From NCBI GenBank assembly GCA_914767715.1, contig OU612069.1, forward strand, positions 1,922,001-1,986,000: a DNA stretch of 64,000 nucleotides, given 5' to 3'. The translations under genes were made by a program, and so were the position numbers. Below the pieces are notes generated by a model, which searched no databases, was not told the origin of the DNA, and saw only the letters and a list, made by a program, of their open reading frames with translations. This document shows positions 52,001 to 63,712 of the stretch, piece by piece (the first letter of the stretch is position 1; each line of letters begins with the position of its first letter). Source of the stretch: Membranipora membranacea. Taxonomy: Eukaryota > Bryozoa > Gymnolaemata > Cheilostomatida > Membraniporidae.

Positions 52001-55000
52001 AATTCTTTGATCAACAATAATCCATAGCTGATGTATCGACTTAGATTAATAATGGGGTGTTGAGCAGGGTTAAAAAGAGTCAGAGAGATCAAACTTGTAG
52101 GTGGGATTGTCTTACGCCCGGTCATTTACTAGAAAAGTGAGTAGGAAAACTGAAGTCGGTATTTCGTGGTTTGGACAAATTTTTCGACACATTCATTGAC
52201 TGGACAACTTTTTATTTGTTTTGTTTTTGGTACTTTCTTTAATATACTGTCAGTGCTTGTTAAAGCAAATGAGACAGAGATTACAGTGGATAAACTTGGA
52301 ATGTACCTTTACTGTCTTACCTTAGTACTGCTGTTGATTCTATCGATGAGCCATTCTAATATAACGACATCATCATGCTTAGTGACTAGTATGAAGTGTA
52401 GGAAAGCTCTCAGCAGCGATGGCTCTGTGATCGTTCTGACAAATAACTCGAGATAAGCTATCGCTGATACCTGCTCCTCTATCGCACTCTGCTGTGATAG
52501 AAGAGAGATATATAAATTCGGGAAAAATGAGACACTGTAACGCAAGTAAACCAGTAATTATAAGGGCGGCTGAATATATGAAGGCCAGCTCTGTCAATTT
52601 TAAAGGTCAAAAACATATACCGATCACATCTGTTTGGTGAATGAGTTATTAGGGTACAAAAGGTATAAAGATGAACAAACCCTTGTATACATGGCCAAGG
52701 TGTCTATGACTTCATCATCTAACATAGCCAGGATAGGTTAACAATATAATAGGGTGGGCCAGTCTAAACTCGTGTATACAAAATACGAAGCAGTGATAAG
52801 AAAATGCATGCTGCTACCATTACAACTGGAATGAAAGTGAGATCCTTACCTGGAGCAACGAAGGAGCCATAACAGGTAAGAGGAATCCGTTATATATAAA
52901 ATCTATCAGCTGCTGTCCGACCAGCACATGGGCTACCTGTGATGAAAACATAAACATATATAATATATATTTGATATGTTTATAGAAGATAATGACTGCA
53001 GTGCAACAAATCCGGCCCTATGAGCAGGGCTCAGCCACCTAGTAAATCAATAGATGGGCAATGAGAGGAAAACTCATAATAATCAAACCGGTGAATAACC
53101 AACAGGCCGTAAAGTGCGGTTATACACACCTTTATTACGCGTTGTTCTGAAGCTTTTTACAAAATACCCTGTATGAAATTTGAATTAAGCAATCTCGCTT
53201 TAAACATTTCAACAGCAGAATTAAAAATATATTAACAGGTTTCCCATTAAATTTTATAATAAATAGGGTATCACCAACAGATTGGCTAATATTCAGATAC
53301 ACTGTAATAAAACCGGTAAGTCAGCAGATACCAAACAAATAAGTAGGGTAAGTTTGAAGGCACGAACCAAGTTTTAATTCAAGATATACTTACCTGTACG
53401 ACGGCGTTACAGAACTCGAGACAGTTAATAATCATCTGTACATCAGGCATGTGCATGTAATGTTCCTTCTCTATACGATACCAGTCCTCGTGACCTTCAG
53501 GTCTGACCTTGTGAGGAAGAGAGGAGTACAGTGCGCTCAGGCCTGTCGCTAGTACCTGCAGCAGAATTTGAAGATGAGTTTATACTAGGACGTTGCTTTG
53601 GATGTTATTAACAATGTTGAAGACTTTTTGACGTTCTTGGAGTGTTGTCTTCCCATACTGAGATAAACTTGGTATAATGTAGAGAAAACAGTTACAGCTG
53701 GTTAGTAATGTAATGATGCTTTGCACAGGGTTATTTCGAGATGTTTGTCGATAGTAGAATGTTAGTTAATTGTTCTAAAAGCTCTTCCGAAGCGCATCCA
53801 TGTAGCCAAACTGTTCATGCTTTGACAAGGATATGAAAAAAAGGCCAGAGATAAATTCAAGACATGTCATCCCTTAAGAGGAACTAACATTATCCAGTAT
53901 AGACTAGGATTATAGGAAATAACTACAGTACAGATCGGTTTGGAAGTACAGCTATTTAGTTACGCTTATACCACTGAGAAAAGGCTATGACGGCTTCACT
54001 ACCATGATACTATGGTGAATGCAGCTGTCAGTCTTATTTGGCTTTATACAAAATACGAATGAAAGAAAGAGGAGAAGCCCGCACACAGATAGAACACCAT
54101 ACAGGTATAATATATATATATAAAGTATAAAATTATATATAATAACTCTATGTAGAATACTCACAGGGCAGAAATCTGAGTTGTTAGCGATGTATTTACC
54201 GATGACCTGATTCCTGGCTGACGCTGCCATGATGAGAAGCAGCGCGTCCCGGGCCTGCTGTCCCAGAGAGCCCTCTCTGTGTATGTACGGGATTAACAGA
54301 CAGAATATGAGAAAATTCTGCTGACCCGACGAATAGGAAACATTGAAGAATAACTCCAGATACTATAAAATAATCAACGGATGAGAATCATTCAACTTAT
54401 TATATATTATATCATATTCATATTAGCTCAATTATCTTATCATAGTTAAAAACTTTCCTCACATTATTATATGAGTGCAGTGAGTGAAATGGAATGTTTC
54501 AATTATGAGCTATGGTTAGGATAGTTGATCATAATGATTATTAAATTCATATTGTGAGCCAAAACGGTTTACAGTTTACAAGTTGGCACTTTACAATTTC
54601 AACAGAGACTTGATTCCCTAGCAAAACAAAGTCACAACAGTAGTGCTTTAGCAAAGGAAAGATGTGTTTATTTTTGCTTCTCAGGGTTAAACCATAAGGG
54701 TTGATGGACAGAGAAATTTGGATTTGCACAATAAAGAGGCGGGTATGTGACCTGTTTCACAGACATGACTGACAATTTTACATTAGCTTCACAATAGGGG
54801 AAAATCTACACGGAGTTGTTTTCGAGGTTAACATATTATTCCTGAATTGAACTTTCATTTTTCATCAACTATTGTGAGTTTGGAAACTTGGAGCAAGTTA
54901 ACCTGAACCCATGCAGTAAAACAGAATTTGAAATAATGTTTAATTTAACTGTCAGGTCGAGGAGTTCAGTCTAAGCAAAGGTATAGCCATTTTGAATAAC

Positions 55001-58000
55001 AGACCTTTGAAGTCGCCTACTCAAAATCAAGTATAACAGATGAGTAGGCAACTCCAAAGTACGAAAGCAAACCGTAACATAAAGCTAATGGCACGGAGAG
55101 TAAACCAAATTAGCGACAAGCAGTTTGGAAAGTAATCACATGAGGAACAATCAAGATTTATGTTACCTTATCCGCTGAATAGTGAGCCAAAGACTGCCAG
55201 GAGAGATTTAAAAGCCAGAGGTAATTATACAAGATTTATTGCTTGTATGTTGGGCAGATTAATCGTATTCAAACAGCTGATTTCCAGGGTTCAATGAAAC
55301 AGGAAACCATGATATAAATGTTAGCATGTTCTTGGTCAATCTAATTTGACTGTAATGTGTGATCTAATCTAAGATAAATATCATTAATTCAATCTTAAAT
55401 CTGTTAGCAAAATCACAAGCAGTCTTAGCAAGGGGTGTGTGGGAGACTTATCTATCATTCTCATCAATGAGAATGATTTATAAGTCTTGATGGGTGGATG
55501 GTTTGGCTAGCAATGCTTTTTTCACCTCAATTGTAACATCCTTGGGAAACACAGATACACACAGAGTATAGCAACGCAGGACCGATGATGGAAATTATCA
55601 GCAGTTTGCGGACAAATGGTGCACAAACTTGATGCATTGTGGTGTAGGATTAAATAGGTTCCACCTAGGATTTCAAACATCAATGGGTGTAGATTGTACA
55701 CTTTGGTACCATGAAACCTGACCTGTAGCTGTAAGCAAGGAAGGGGGTTATATGGTTCACCCTACATCTACAGGAAAGAAATATACTTTGTGTCATTAAT
55801 TTTGACTTCAAAGTTCTCTACTAACCAAGAGAGACAGACGGTTCAGTATGATGATAAAACTAGGGAAAAATTCATACACACTAGTACCCATGTACTAGTG
55901 AGTTAAAGGGGATCTATTTTTTGAGAAAATTAATTCTAAACGGCAATTATGAAAAGTGAGATAGGATAAGTTGAGGAGAGTGGAGGAGTAGGTTTGATTA
56001 CAGTGAGGGAGGGGATGTGCTTGGCTAGGCTTGTGCTCACACGCTGTGGTGGATGGATGGCTGACTGCTAAAATTGGTTACTAAGCTACACAACAACACT
56101 CAACAACTTATTATCATAATAAGTGTATTATGGATTTACCATTTCCCCGGATTGTTTCTTTTAAAAACATAAGATGGACATACACAACATGTACATATAA
56201 ACATCACAAACAAATATATGAACAAAGTGGATACGTGGAAGGATAGGATGTATATTGGGGTAGTCCTATGTCATGGCTGTATTTGTAAGGAGTATATAAA
56301 ACAGCATTACCATTCACAACACAAACAGAGCAGATATATTGATGTTACAGGAGATGTCTTGGGTAAACCAAACCAATCAAATATGTCATCTGACTTGTCA
56401 GATTGTCTGCTACAGAATATGGTTGGGAAACTGCTCAAATACATATTTTGTTCATTCAACGTAGCCATTTTTTGGATTTTGATACTAGCCAGGATTTTTA
56501 TGCAATAGCACACAGGCAGAGATAAATCTACCCCAATACACATCCCGAGCACGGCGCCTTGCAGAGAGGGATGGAATACATAGACAATAATAGCAGAGAC
56601 ATACACCATACGACAATATATCCTGTCCAAGGGGTAGAGCAATGTTACACATTTGCGTACCATATCACGGAGCGGACCCTTCATTCAAAGTTCATACATG
56701 ATAAGACCATTCAAATATATGCAACAGTACAACGAGCATCAGAATGGCACGCAATCGATAGCAATAGAGAGAGAAGACATATTTTTTCTTTCCGACTGGA
56801 ATAACCCACATACTATAGTCAACTACTACACCCTATCCCATTGCCTGTTTGAGTGCCCATCTCAGGTTATCAGTGTATTTTCCACGCTGACACGTGCACT
56901 TTTTACGCTGACAACTAGTTGTTGAGAACTCAAACAGACGTTACAGTAATCTTAGAGACATTTTGCTCCTACCATTGCGGAATCATGGCCGTGTGATCTC
57001 TTGAATGCCTTATTGTAAAATAAAATCCTCAATGAAAATCAAAATAGGATAAACCAAGTCTGGTGAGTTTTGGTTGTTTTTTTGATGATATGAAATCCAA
57101 TTATGTTGACTATTTCGTACTCCGAACCAGCTAGCATCAAAATTATTTGTTTTCAAGTTTGAGTGAATTGACATACTGTATGTGGAGGGTTGCCTATGGT
57201 CTGAAGATATTGATAATGGTTTTAACCTCAGGAGATTTTCAATAAGTTTTCATATACCCATATCTCCTCTTAAGCTTTGATGTTAGCAGGGTGACGCCAC
57301 ACAAGACGCTCTGCATTCTTAAGTTACAACGACTGACCAAACCACTGGGTATCAGCTGAGGCTGATGCTGGGCAAACCTTGTGAGGCTGCAATCGCTCAG
57401 CGTGTTTTGACCTTAGACAAGAAACAGTAAATATTTCTGGGGATAAAATGTTCCTACCTGTGGATTTCGGCTGATGCACACACAAAGTTGATGAAGAAGC
57501 AAGATCACATGGTTCTCAATCTCGGGAAGGGTGGTGTCCATACACGACCCCAACAATGAGAGTAACGGTCGGATCACAGGCTTATGATATAGAAGGGGCT
57601 GCTCGCTTTGACTAACAAATAGAAGAATATCACAGTTAGGACAGGAATCTCAGTGCAGGTGAACTTAGGTACATAGGCAATTTTAAACAGACCATCGGAT
57701 CTTAGACTAGATAGGTAAAAGTTTCTCCTTGTACTGATTTTCCAATGATTTTTGCGAGCGAATCATAATAGTCTCTATTTTATGACTGCACTGTCATCAA
57801 AACAAAGCAGCAGCAGTTACAGTAACAAGTGAGTAAGTTTTGCTTCAGAAATTAAATTCTATATTCCATTATTTCTAAATCAGCAACTCTAGATATACAG
57901 GAGGCAAGGTATGTGAGGGCCACAGGCAAGGTATGTGAGGGTAATTTAGCCCAGATTCAATCAAATAGTATATTTTCAGTATTGTCTGTCAACTGGCTAG

Positions 58001-59310
58001 GATGGGTTGTACACAATTGAATTCCATTAACCATGCAGTACGACTAATCTAGCACCATCAGTTACAGTTACACTTCAATGTTTACACATCGTAAATATCT
58101 TAGTTTCTATTATCTATTTGATTTGATCACCCTGTAATATTTCAATGTTTGGTGAAAAACAACGGTATGTAGTATGGCCTTTCCATACCTGATGAGATTT
58201 TCGAGTATTTTGAGTAGCTCATATTTGATTTTATTCTCGTAGACTCCCGAGTGTAGGCACCAGTACACGAGCTGTTCTAGTATGTCCTCAGTGAGTAGGT
58301 AGACCAGACAGTGACCCTGCTGTCCGTTCTCCTCGGTCTCGTTAACTAACAGGTCACACATCTTATCTATGTAGTGTATCACTGAGTTCACCTCGTCACC
58401 ACTAAATACCCTACAGACAGGCGAGAGATGGTGACACTCCCGATCCAGTGATATACTATTGCATGTCTATCTCGGATTGATAGTGAGTAAATTAATTCAC
58501 TTAACCAGAGTACCATCACAAGGAATTCGGAGAGACGACCGTGTTTCATTTTACTACTAAGGGGCAGGGGGGGGGGTACACATTAGGTACTCATACTAAA
58601 TTGACTCTAATGATCAGAGATACACATGTTAATAGTGTAATCTCGATGTCAGTGTGGATGGTGACACCACAAAGTGACGCAACCGTACAGGAAGAGAGAA
58701 AAAGGATGGAGTGGCTTTTAAACAAAGATTTACAATCATTTTCCTACCAATCTTCCCTTGGAAGGGCAAGAAGAGTCCTTCCTGAAAACATCCTAAATGG
58801 TGGCAGTGTTATTGCTAATCCACAATAATGACTTTGTACTTATTTGCATGACATATGACAACAATTTTAAACGGGATAATCTGCTTCTTGTCTAATTTCA
58901 ATCAGTTAACATTTGCAGGAAAAGTCATTTTCATGAATCTGGAAGTTGTTACATTGTAACTCTTAGTGCACAGACTCACTATAGGTTGGAATAAGATGCA
59001 GTCATTCCAACCAAACCTAGACAAGAGCCAGATATGATAAGGCTGAGGTAGGTGTGCTAAAGGGTTCAGCTAATCTCACAATAGGCCCTCAGTCTCAGTT
59101 TCTTATCTAGTAATCAGAAATTCTGTACCTGCTTCCATTTTCTCCTCCGCTTTTCTTCATCACACCGAGAGCCTGTCTCCAGTGAGACTGGAATACCTCT
59201 AAGCTCGGGGCATCTGAGCGCAGAAGTGATGCTGTAGCAGCGTTTCCTGCGGATGCTGACTTTGGGCTGGGGGTGTTAGCACCACTCCTCTTTAGTAGGT
59301 TCTTAAACAT
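42999..59310 (-). CDS. FHIP1: FHF complex subunit HOOK-interacting protein 1 (FHIP1, FAM160A family), complete
   Basis: In known biology FHIP joins AKTIP/FTS and HOOK proteins to link endosomes to dynein; FHIP1B also binds RAB5. Exons, 5' to 3': 59310-59129, 58410-58189, 57611-57458, 54362-54165, 53555-53394, 52936-52850, 52491-52321, 51880-51801, 50997-50833, 49618-49535, 48865-48671, 48399-48259, 47755-47139, 46946-46809, 44996-44818, 44499-44295, 43776-43667 and 43163-42999 (stop TAA). They total 3,255 nt, 1,084 aa, near the ~970-1,040 aa of vertebrate FHIP1A/B. Family landmarks in order: VFQSHWRQAL-like FQSHWRQAL (~40-50), LLLHQLCVCI (~172), HREGSLGQQARDALLLIMA (~213-231), CLEFCNAVVQ (~297), AYLELFVRTITEPSLLRAFL (~347-366), VDIYGKIADKLL (~440-451), YLQQARVMISSC (~523), LLLTGLVTRLASYPQPL (~889-905), FQPSVKSLIQVLGSVKNK (~918-935) and AIYCALILEEFVKELAALS (~1061-1079). 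Residues ~570-860 are a low-complexity linker. The acceptor of a 5' UTR exon lies at 59360. Confidence 0.95.
46013..46098. repeat. Minisatellite (GCTACAGGTACAG units) between two flanking direct repeats
   Basis: GGCTAACRGTATCACATA occurs at 46013-46030 and 46081-46098, enclosing four or so copies of a 12-14-bp CTACAGGTACAGG unit. It lies in the FHIP1 intron 46808-44997. Confidence 0.8.
46302..46322. repeat. (TA)n microsatellite
   Basis: About ten TA dinucleotides in a FHIP1 intron. Similar short TA runs occur at about 54110 and 61043. Confidence 0.8.
49535..49618 (-). CDS. FHIP1: 84-nt phase-neutral FHIP1 exon, possible cassette
   Basis: Between certain exons ending at 50833 and starting at 48865, the minus strand has CTGCAG then 84 open bases (LLSNLPFNFGFGNNRTGLL within) and a GTAACT donor. 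Neighbouring exons would already join in frame without it (both in phase 2). The segment enters and leaves in phase 2, so it adds 28 residues without disturbing the frame. It is found by splice logic rather than by clear homology, since this linker is poorly conserved in the family. If skipped, the protein is 1,056 aa. Confidence 0.6.
51262..51578. mobile_element. Putative 317-bp MITE with 16-bp terminal inverted repeats
   Basis: TCACTATGGTTCCATG at 51262-51277 is the exact reverse complement of 51563-51578. The interior is non-coding. I see no clear target-site duplication at the ends. It lies in the FHIP1 intron 51800-50998. Confidence 0.55.
51371..51437 (-). other. tRNA-like segment (A-box only) inside the 51262-51578 element
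   Basis: On the minus strand GGCGGCGTGGCTGAATGG followed by TTAGCAC looks like the 5' end and A-box of a tRNA-Leu/Ser-type sequence. About 50 bases downstream, where the B-box GGTTCRANNCC should be, only GGGAAACCGGCCC is seen. It may be a decayed SINE head or a tRNA pseudogene; it is not a functional tRNA. Confidence 0.3.
54363..57457. other. FHIP1 intron 3, 3.1 kb, no gene seen
   Basis: This is the longest FHIP1 intron. It includes a near-palindrome at about 55881-55902 (CACTAGTACCCATGTACTAGTG). Short open frames on both strands at 56.2-56.9 kb (up to 125 codons on the minus strand at 56684-56307) have no recognisable domain. No coding repeats seen. Confidence 0.55.
57902..57941. repeat. 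22-bp tandem duplication
   Basis: AGGCAAGGTATGTGAGGG occurs twice, 22 bp apart, in FHIP1 intron 2. Each copy contains a GTATGT donor-like hexamer on the plus strand, opposite to the gene, so it is unlikely to affect splicing. Confidence 0.75.
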
Positions 59311-59360
59311 CCTGCTGCAGCGTAGCTTAGCGTGGTAGTGTACTCATTGCTTAGGCATAT
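59311..59360 (-). promoter_or_regulatory. FHIP1: FHIP1 5' UTR segment with acceptor and two overlapping short uORFs
   Basis: TGTTTTACAG ends at 59361, so the first coding exon probably starts at 59360 and the promoter lies in an upstream untranslated exon I cannot locate. Two tiny upstream ORFs precede the main ATG: 59358-59344 (four codons plus TGA), and 59347-59327 (six codons plus TAA), whose ATG overlaps the first stop as ATGA. The main ATG follows 16 nt later at 59310. Confidence 0.6.
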
Positions 59361-60682
59361 CTGTAAAACATAACCCAGTTTATCATGCTGAACTATTTTT
59401 GTTGATAAGCCACTGGCATTCATGGTGTTGTAAATTTTCAAATTTTCAAAATTTGGTCATCGAACAATTCATTTTGAATGTAATGTAAACACACATGGGC
59501 TTGTATATTTAAATACTCTACCCACCTGTATACAGTCCCAGTTAGACATTGGCTCCCTACCCACCCTGTGAACTTGTTAAAAAAAGTAGCATTGTGGGCA
59601 TTGAAGGGACTTTATATCTTTCAATCCTGTGAGGAATAATGAAATTAAAAATACTTGCTGACGTTATTGGTCAAAAAGTTTTTATTTGGGAATCCCTCCT
59701 TCAGGATTTCGTGATGGTGGAGTAAACATTACTATACTCACAGGCTGGAAATTGACTGTTTTCTTCTGATGAATCACCTTCATAGAGTCTTGTAACTTTA
59801 CCCCTAGCTAGTTAGAGGACAGTTAAACAGTAGTAGTAACAATAATGGAGTGTTACAAGACACTAAAAGTATTTCTAGAGGAGAAAACACCAACTTAAAA
59901 AACAAGTTTTCTAAGCAATTAAGTCAGCACTTCCGTTACAGGTCCGTCTTCCGTCAAAGGTTGCACACAGAGATTTGAAACTTGAACCTATAGGCTCTAG
60001 ATGTAAAAAGACAGGGAGAATCCATATATTAGGTAACATATACTCTCAGAGACCCTCACTGCTTTAATCCTTCCAAGTTTTAGGAATTTTAGGTCCTTTA
60101 AGGAAGCGTCAAAAATCATAGCTCAATTTAAGGGTGGTATGCTGAGCCGTTGTGTACAACAGTTGCATGAGGGAATTTATAAATGCCTTAACGAAATGGG
60201 GATTAGTGATTATTGAGTTACAGCTGACCAAATCAATTTCCCTCTGTTGCATACTAATACAAAAGAGGACAACGCAATCAATAGTGGGCCTCTATGATAT
60301 ACGTCGCTTGAGTAGACTAGTAACTTGATTTTGCTGTGACAGCAAATGAAGTATGTCAAGCCACATAAAATTTTAAGAACCTTTGATCATACACATTTTG
60401 GTTTGTAGAGATCCTATAAAAACCACTGGCTTGCAATCTTGAAACTCGGGTAACAGGAGTTGCACAACTGCACAACCAAATTTGGCTCCTGCCTAATTTA
60501 GCCCTTGACCAACATCTCAGCACACAGCAGGCCCATCACACTATTGTTGATGTCTACTGTGTTGCATAGTACGAGGGAGGTTCAAACATGCACACTGTCT
60601 TGTAACATGAGACCTTGGAATTATAAGACTGGATGCAATCAATGAACCACAGTGAGGCCACCAGCACACAATCAGAGTTTCT

Positions 60683-60860
60683 GGGGGGTTCAATTAGAAT
60701 GAGCGATACTTTACTAACGTAAATTACCACTATCACATTGCTCAAAAGAATGTATATAGTTCCATCACTGCGTGAACAATTTATGAGCGACACACTAGTA
60801 GGGGGTCTCACTCACTCACTGAGCGTTCACAAGATTGCAATTTTTGCTGTTTCAACCCTC
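60683..60860. mobile_element. MITE family A, copy 1 (old, internally deleted)
   Basis: It begins GGGGGGTTCAATTAGAATGA and ends GCTGTTTCAACCCTC. It aligns with the reverse complement of 61575-61814 through AGCGATACTTTACT, GAATGTATATAGTTC, GGTCTCACTCACTCACTG and GCAATTTTTG, but lacks about 50 bp in the middle. It is rich in GAGCGAT/CTCACT motifs. Confidence 0.75.
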
Positions 60861-61574
60861 TGACAGATGGTTGACTGGTCAGTGAACCTGTCCTGTGAAA
60901 CCGGGACTACACTAATCCAATGAGATAAATAAGGTTAAGAATACTACACTAGCTAGGCTAGGTTAAGTGTATGTATGTATGTATGGGATGTTTGTTTGAA
61001 GGCAGAACAAAAGAGTAAAGAAGAGTATTTTCTCGTTATGATTATATATATATATATGTGTGTTTATAATATGTAGGGCAAGTTTAGCTTGTCCAAGGAG
61101 TACTCAGTACTCCTTGTCCTTGTTTGTCCACTAAACTATCACTCACAGTCAGAGTCACTGCTGTCTGTCTCTGTCTGTGTAATGTTTGTTGGACCCCTTG
61201 ATAGTCTTATACTTTAGTGCTATAGTTGTATAATAATAATAAGTCTCAATTTTATTGTACAATGACACTTAGGGGTCCAATGTTCATGATGTAGTCACAG
61301 GAATGATGTGTGTATATTGGGTGCCTAAGCTGAATATCAAATGCAATACCCTTGTTATGACTCTCTCTGCAGGTTATGCTAGTATTATAGGAGACTTCCG
61401 GTTAACTAGGAAATTGCTTTCTTGGAATAGGAGGTAATTTTTTAACCAGAATAGAAGAGTTGTCTACCACCTAAATGACAAGAAAAACTTGAAGTAGCTA
61501 GGCAAGGATGGATAATTCCTCAATGTTATCATCATTAAATTTTGGATGCTTCACCCTCCCTCTCTGGCTATACA

Positions 61575-61814
61575 GGGGGTCTTTCAATTAGAAATGGCAA
61601 AAATCGTAATCTGATCGCTCACACAGTGAGTGAGCGAGACCTGCTAGGCTTTCGCTTTTAGATCGCTCACTCAATGATGAACTATATACATTCTGAGTGA
61701 GCGATCTGGGAGTGATTTTGTCTAATTGAAAGACCAAGTGAGTGATAATTTTGAACGATGTGATATGATAACTTGCTTAAGTAAAGGATCGCTTTTTCTA
61801 ATTGAAAGACCCCC
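61575..61814. mobile_element. MITE family A, copy 2 (240 bp, intact ends)
   Basis: The terminal inverted repeats GGGGGTCTTTCAATTAGAAA (61575-61594) and TTTCTAATTGAAAGACCCCC (61795-61814) are perfect. A third, internal copy of TCTAATTGAAAGACC lies near 61719-61733, suggesting a nested or composite origin. Subterminal GAGCGATC/GATCGCTC motifs repeat throughout. No coding capacity and no clear target duplication. Confidence 0.85.
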
Positions 61815-62237
61815 AAGGGTTAGGAGAAGGTTTGGGGAGAAGGTGGTAAAAAACTTTACACTCCACATACAAAACTATTGTCATTATTAATATTATGATT
61901 TCTTTTATTGTTCAATCATCAGGCATAAATCATTAAAGAACGTAATAATTTTTCTGATTACCTTTTTCTTGATCTTGATTTTTTTTTACTGTTTCTCGAT
62001 GGCTGACCTGATAAAGTTTTAGAAAAACTAATAAGTTAGAGACATGAGAGTCAGCAAATATAATAATTCTGTAAACCGTTGTCTGATGGACACCTACTGA
62101 GTTACTGTGTAACATATAATCGTGTCCGGACCTAATAATCGACAAGACCATTGTGTAACATCGAAATTAGATCCTACTACTCCACATTCAGATGAAATTC
62201 AGGATCTGATTTCAAAAAAATTTCAACTTTAATTCAG

Positions 62238-62302
62238 AAAAATTACGGATGCCCTGTCCCAAAATAACGATTATTTTGGGACAGGGTGTCCCTAATTTTT
62301 TT
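62238..62302. repeat. Long palindrome (perfect 15-bp core arms)
   Basis: CCTGTCCCAAAATAA, three bases, then TTATTTTGGGACAGG. The match continues outward less perfectly to AAAAATTA on the left and TAATTTTT on the right, for about 65 bp in all. Confidence 0.8.
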
Positions 62303-62450
62303 GCTGTATCTTTTTAGTGTCTGCCAGCTTTGAGTTTTGAACAGTGTAGCATGATGAATTAAGTATTGCTTTGGGCCAGGGCGTCTCTATATTTATGCTG
62401 TATCTTTATGTGAACATAAAGCATGATAGATGAAACATTGTATTGGTGTG
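62279..62450. repeat. Diverged tandem duplication, unit about 95 bp
   Basis: RCAGGGYGTCYCTA, TGCTGTATCTTT, GCATGAT and TTGCTTTGG/TTGTATTGG occur in the same order in two adjacent blocks, about 62283-62375 and 62376-62450. The left block overlaps the right arm of the palindrome. Confidence 0.65.
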
Positions 62451-63335
62451 TCCAAAACTAATTTTGAAGAACATTGCTCTACTGATTTATCTTTTGGTCA
62501 CCCGCCGCTGTAGTTTCTTTGGAATCAAAGTCACGTCAGCTTTTTGGAACCACCATACCTCTATACCAACATACTTTTAGTGGATTAAATGACTTCTATA
62601 TTTACTTGTATTTACCCAATCCTTGTGTGATTTCATTTTCTTTTTATTGGTATCTTGAAAATAAGCTGTTGAAATATAAAGCTGACCTGAAGTGATATGT
62701 AATCCTGATAGATGTGTTAAATTGAAATTCAATAACAAATGAAATTTTCTATTATGCATTCCAGGCCAAAGCAATCCATCAAACAAGTGTACGGTCCGTT
62801 TAATTCAGAGTTGATCATTTCAACCTGTTAATTCATCCATGGAAAATTGGCCCATTCAGCTAAATCTCTATGGATTCTAAAGTCGCTCAATTTCAGATTA
62901 GTTTGACTCTCGTGCACTGTACTTCATCAAATTATTAAAGATGGAGTATAATTCAGATCCAGCATTAATTGTAGACACTTGGTAGTCTATCTACAGGGAT
63001 TTACTTGTGCGGGGAGTAATAATATGGACCAAATTTTATTTTATGAGACTTACTTTTACCAATTTGCTATGCTCATAACTAAATCCTAAAAACTTATGAG
63101 ATCAAGGTAATTACACCGAGCATAACATGTCTTGTCAAGACAGGCTACATTGAGCCATATTTAATAGTGTTAAGCATGACCGTACCCCCTCTTTAAGCAA
63201 TATATAAGGACTCAATTAGGTTGACAGGAAGGGCTACAAAACAAGGGAGAGATAATTATACAGGTCATGATGGTGCATCAGTGATAATCACATTACAGTA
63301 AAAAAGATTAAAAGATGATGGTGATGAAAAAAAGC

Positions 63336-63712
63336 TTAAAGGGCAACCAAGGTTTCAAACAACTTCTCATTGATGGCCATTAATTCATAGCAGATTGCAC
63401 CTTCTGCATGGGGAAAAAGACAAAATATAATTCGGATGATTATTCAGCCAGAATTCTTGTGAAACATTTCTTCCATCAGGTACTCAAACTCAGCTAAAAG
63501 AGAATACCACATAGCAGTTTCCTGTTCCTGTTATTAATTAGCCTGTGCTCTATAATTATTACAGCAAAGTCTCCCCTAAACTGAAGTGTTACCCAGCTTA
63601 GAGTCAGCAACTACTTTGAGTTTTGCATCGCGTAATGCACAAAGCTGATGCTGCCCAGCACATTATTTGCTACCCATTAATGCATTGCTGCGAAACCTTG
63701 GTTGCCCTTTAA
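63336..63712. mobile_element. TTAA-flanked MITE with 17-bp inverted ends (piggyBac-like target site)
   Basis: TTAA (63336-63339) is followed by AGGGCAACCAAGGTTTC. The reverse complement GAAACCTTGGTTGCCCT ends at 63708 and is followed by TTAA (63709-63712). Perfect 17-bp terminal repeats plus a TTAA duplication are what piggyBac-type transposases leave. The 369-bp element has no coding capacity. Confidence 0.85.
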
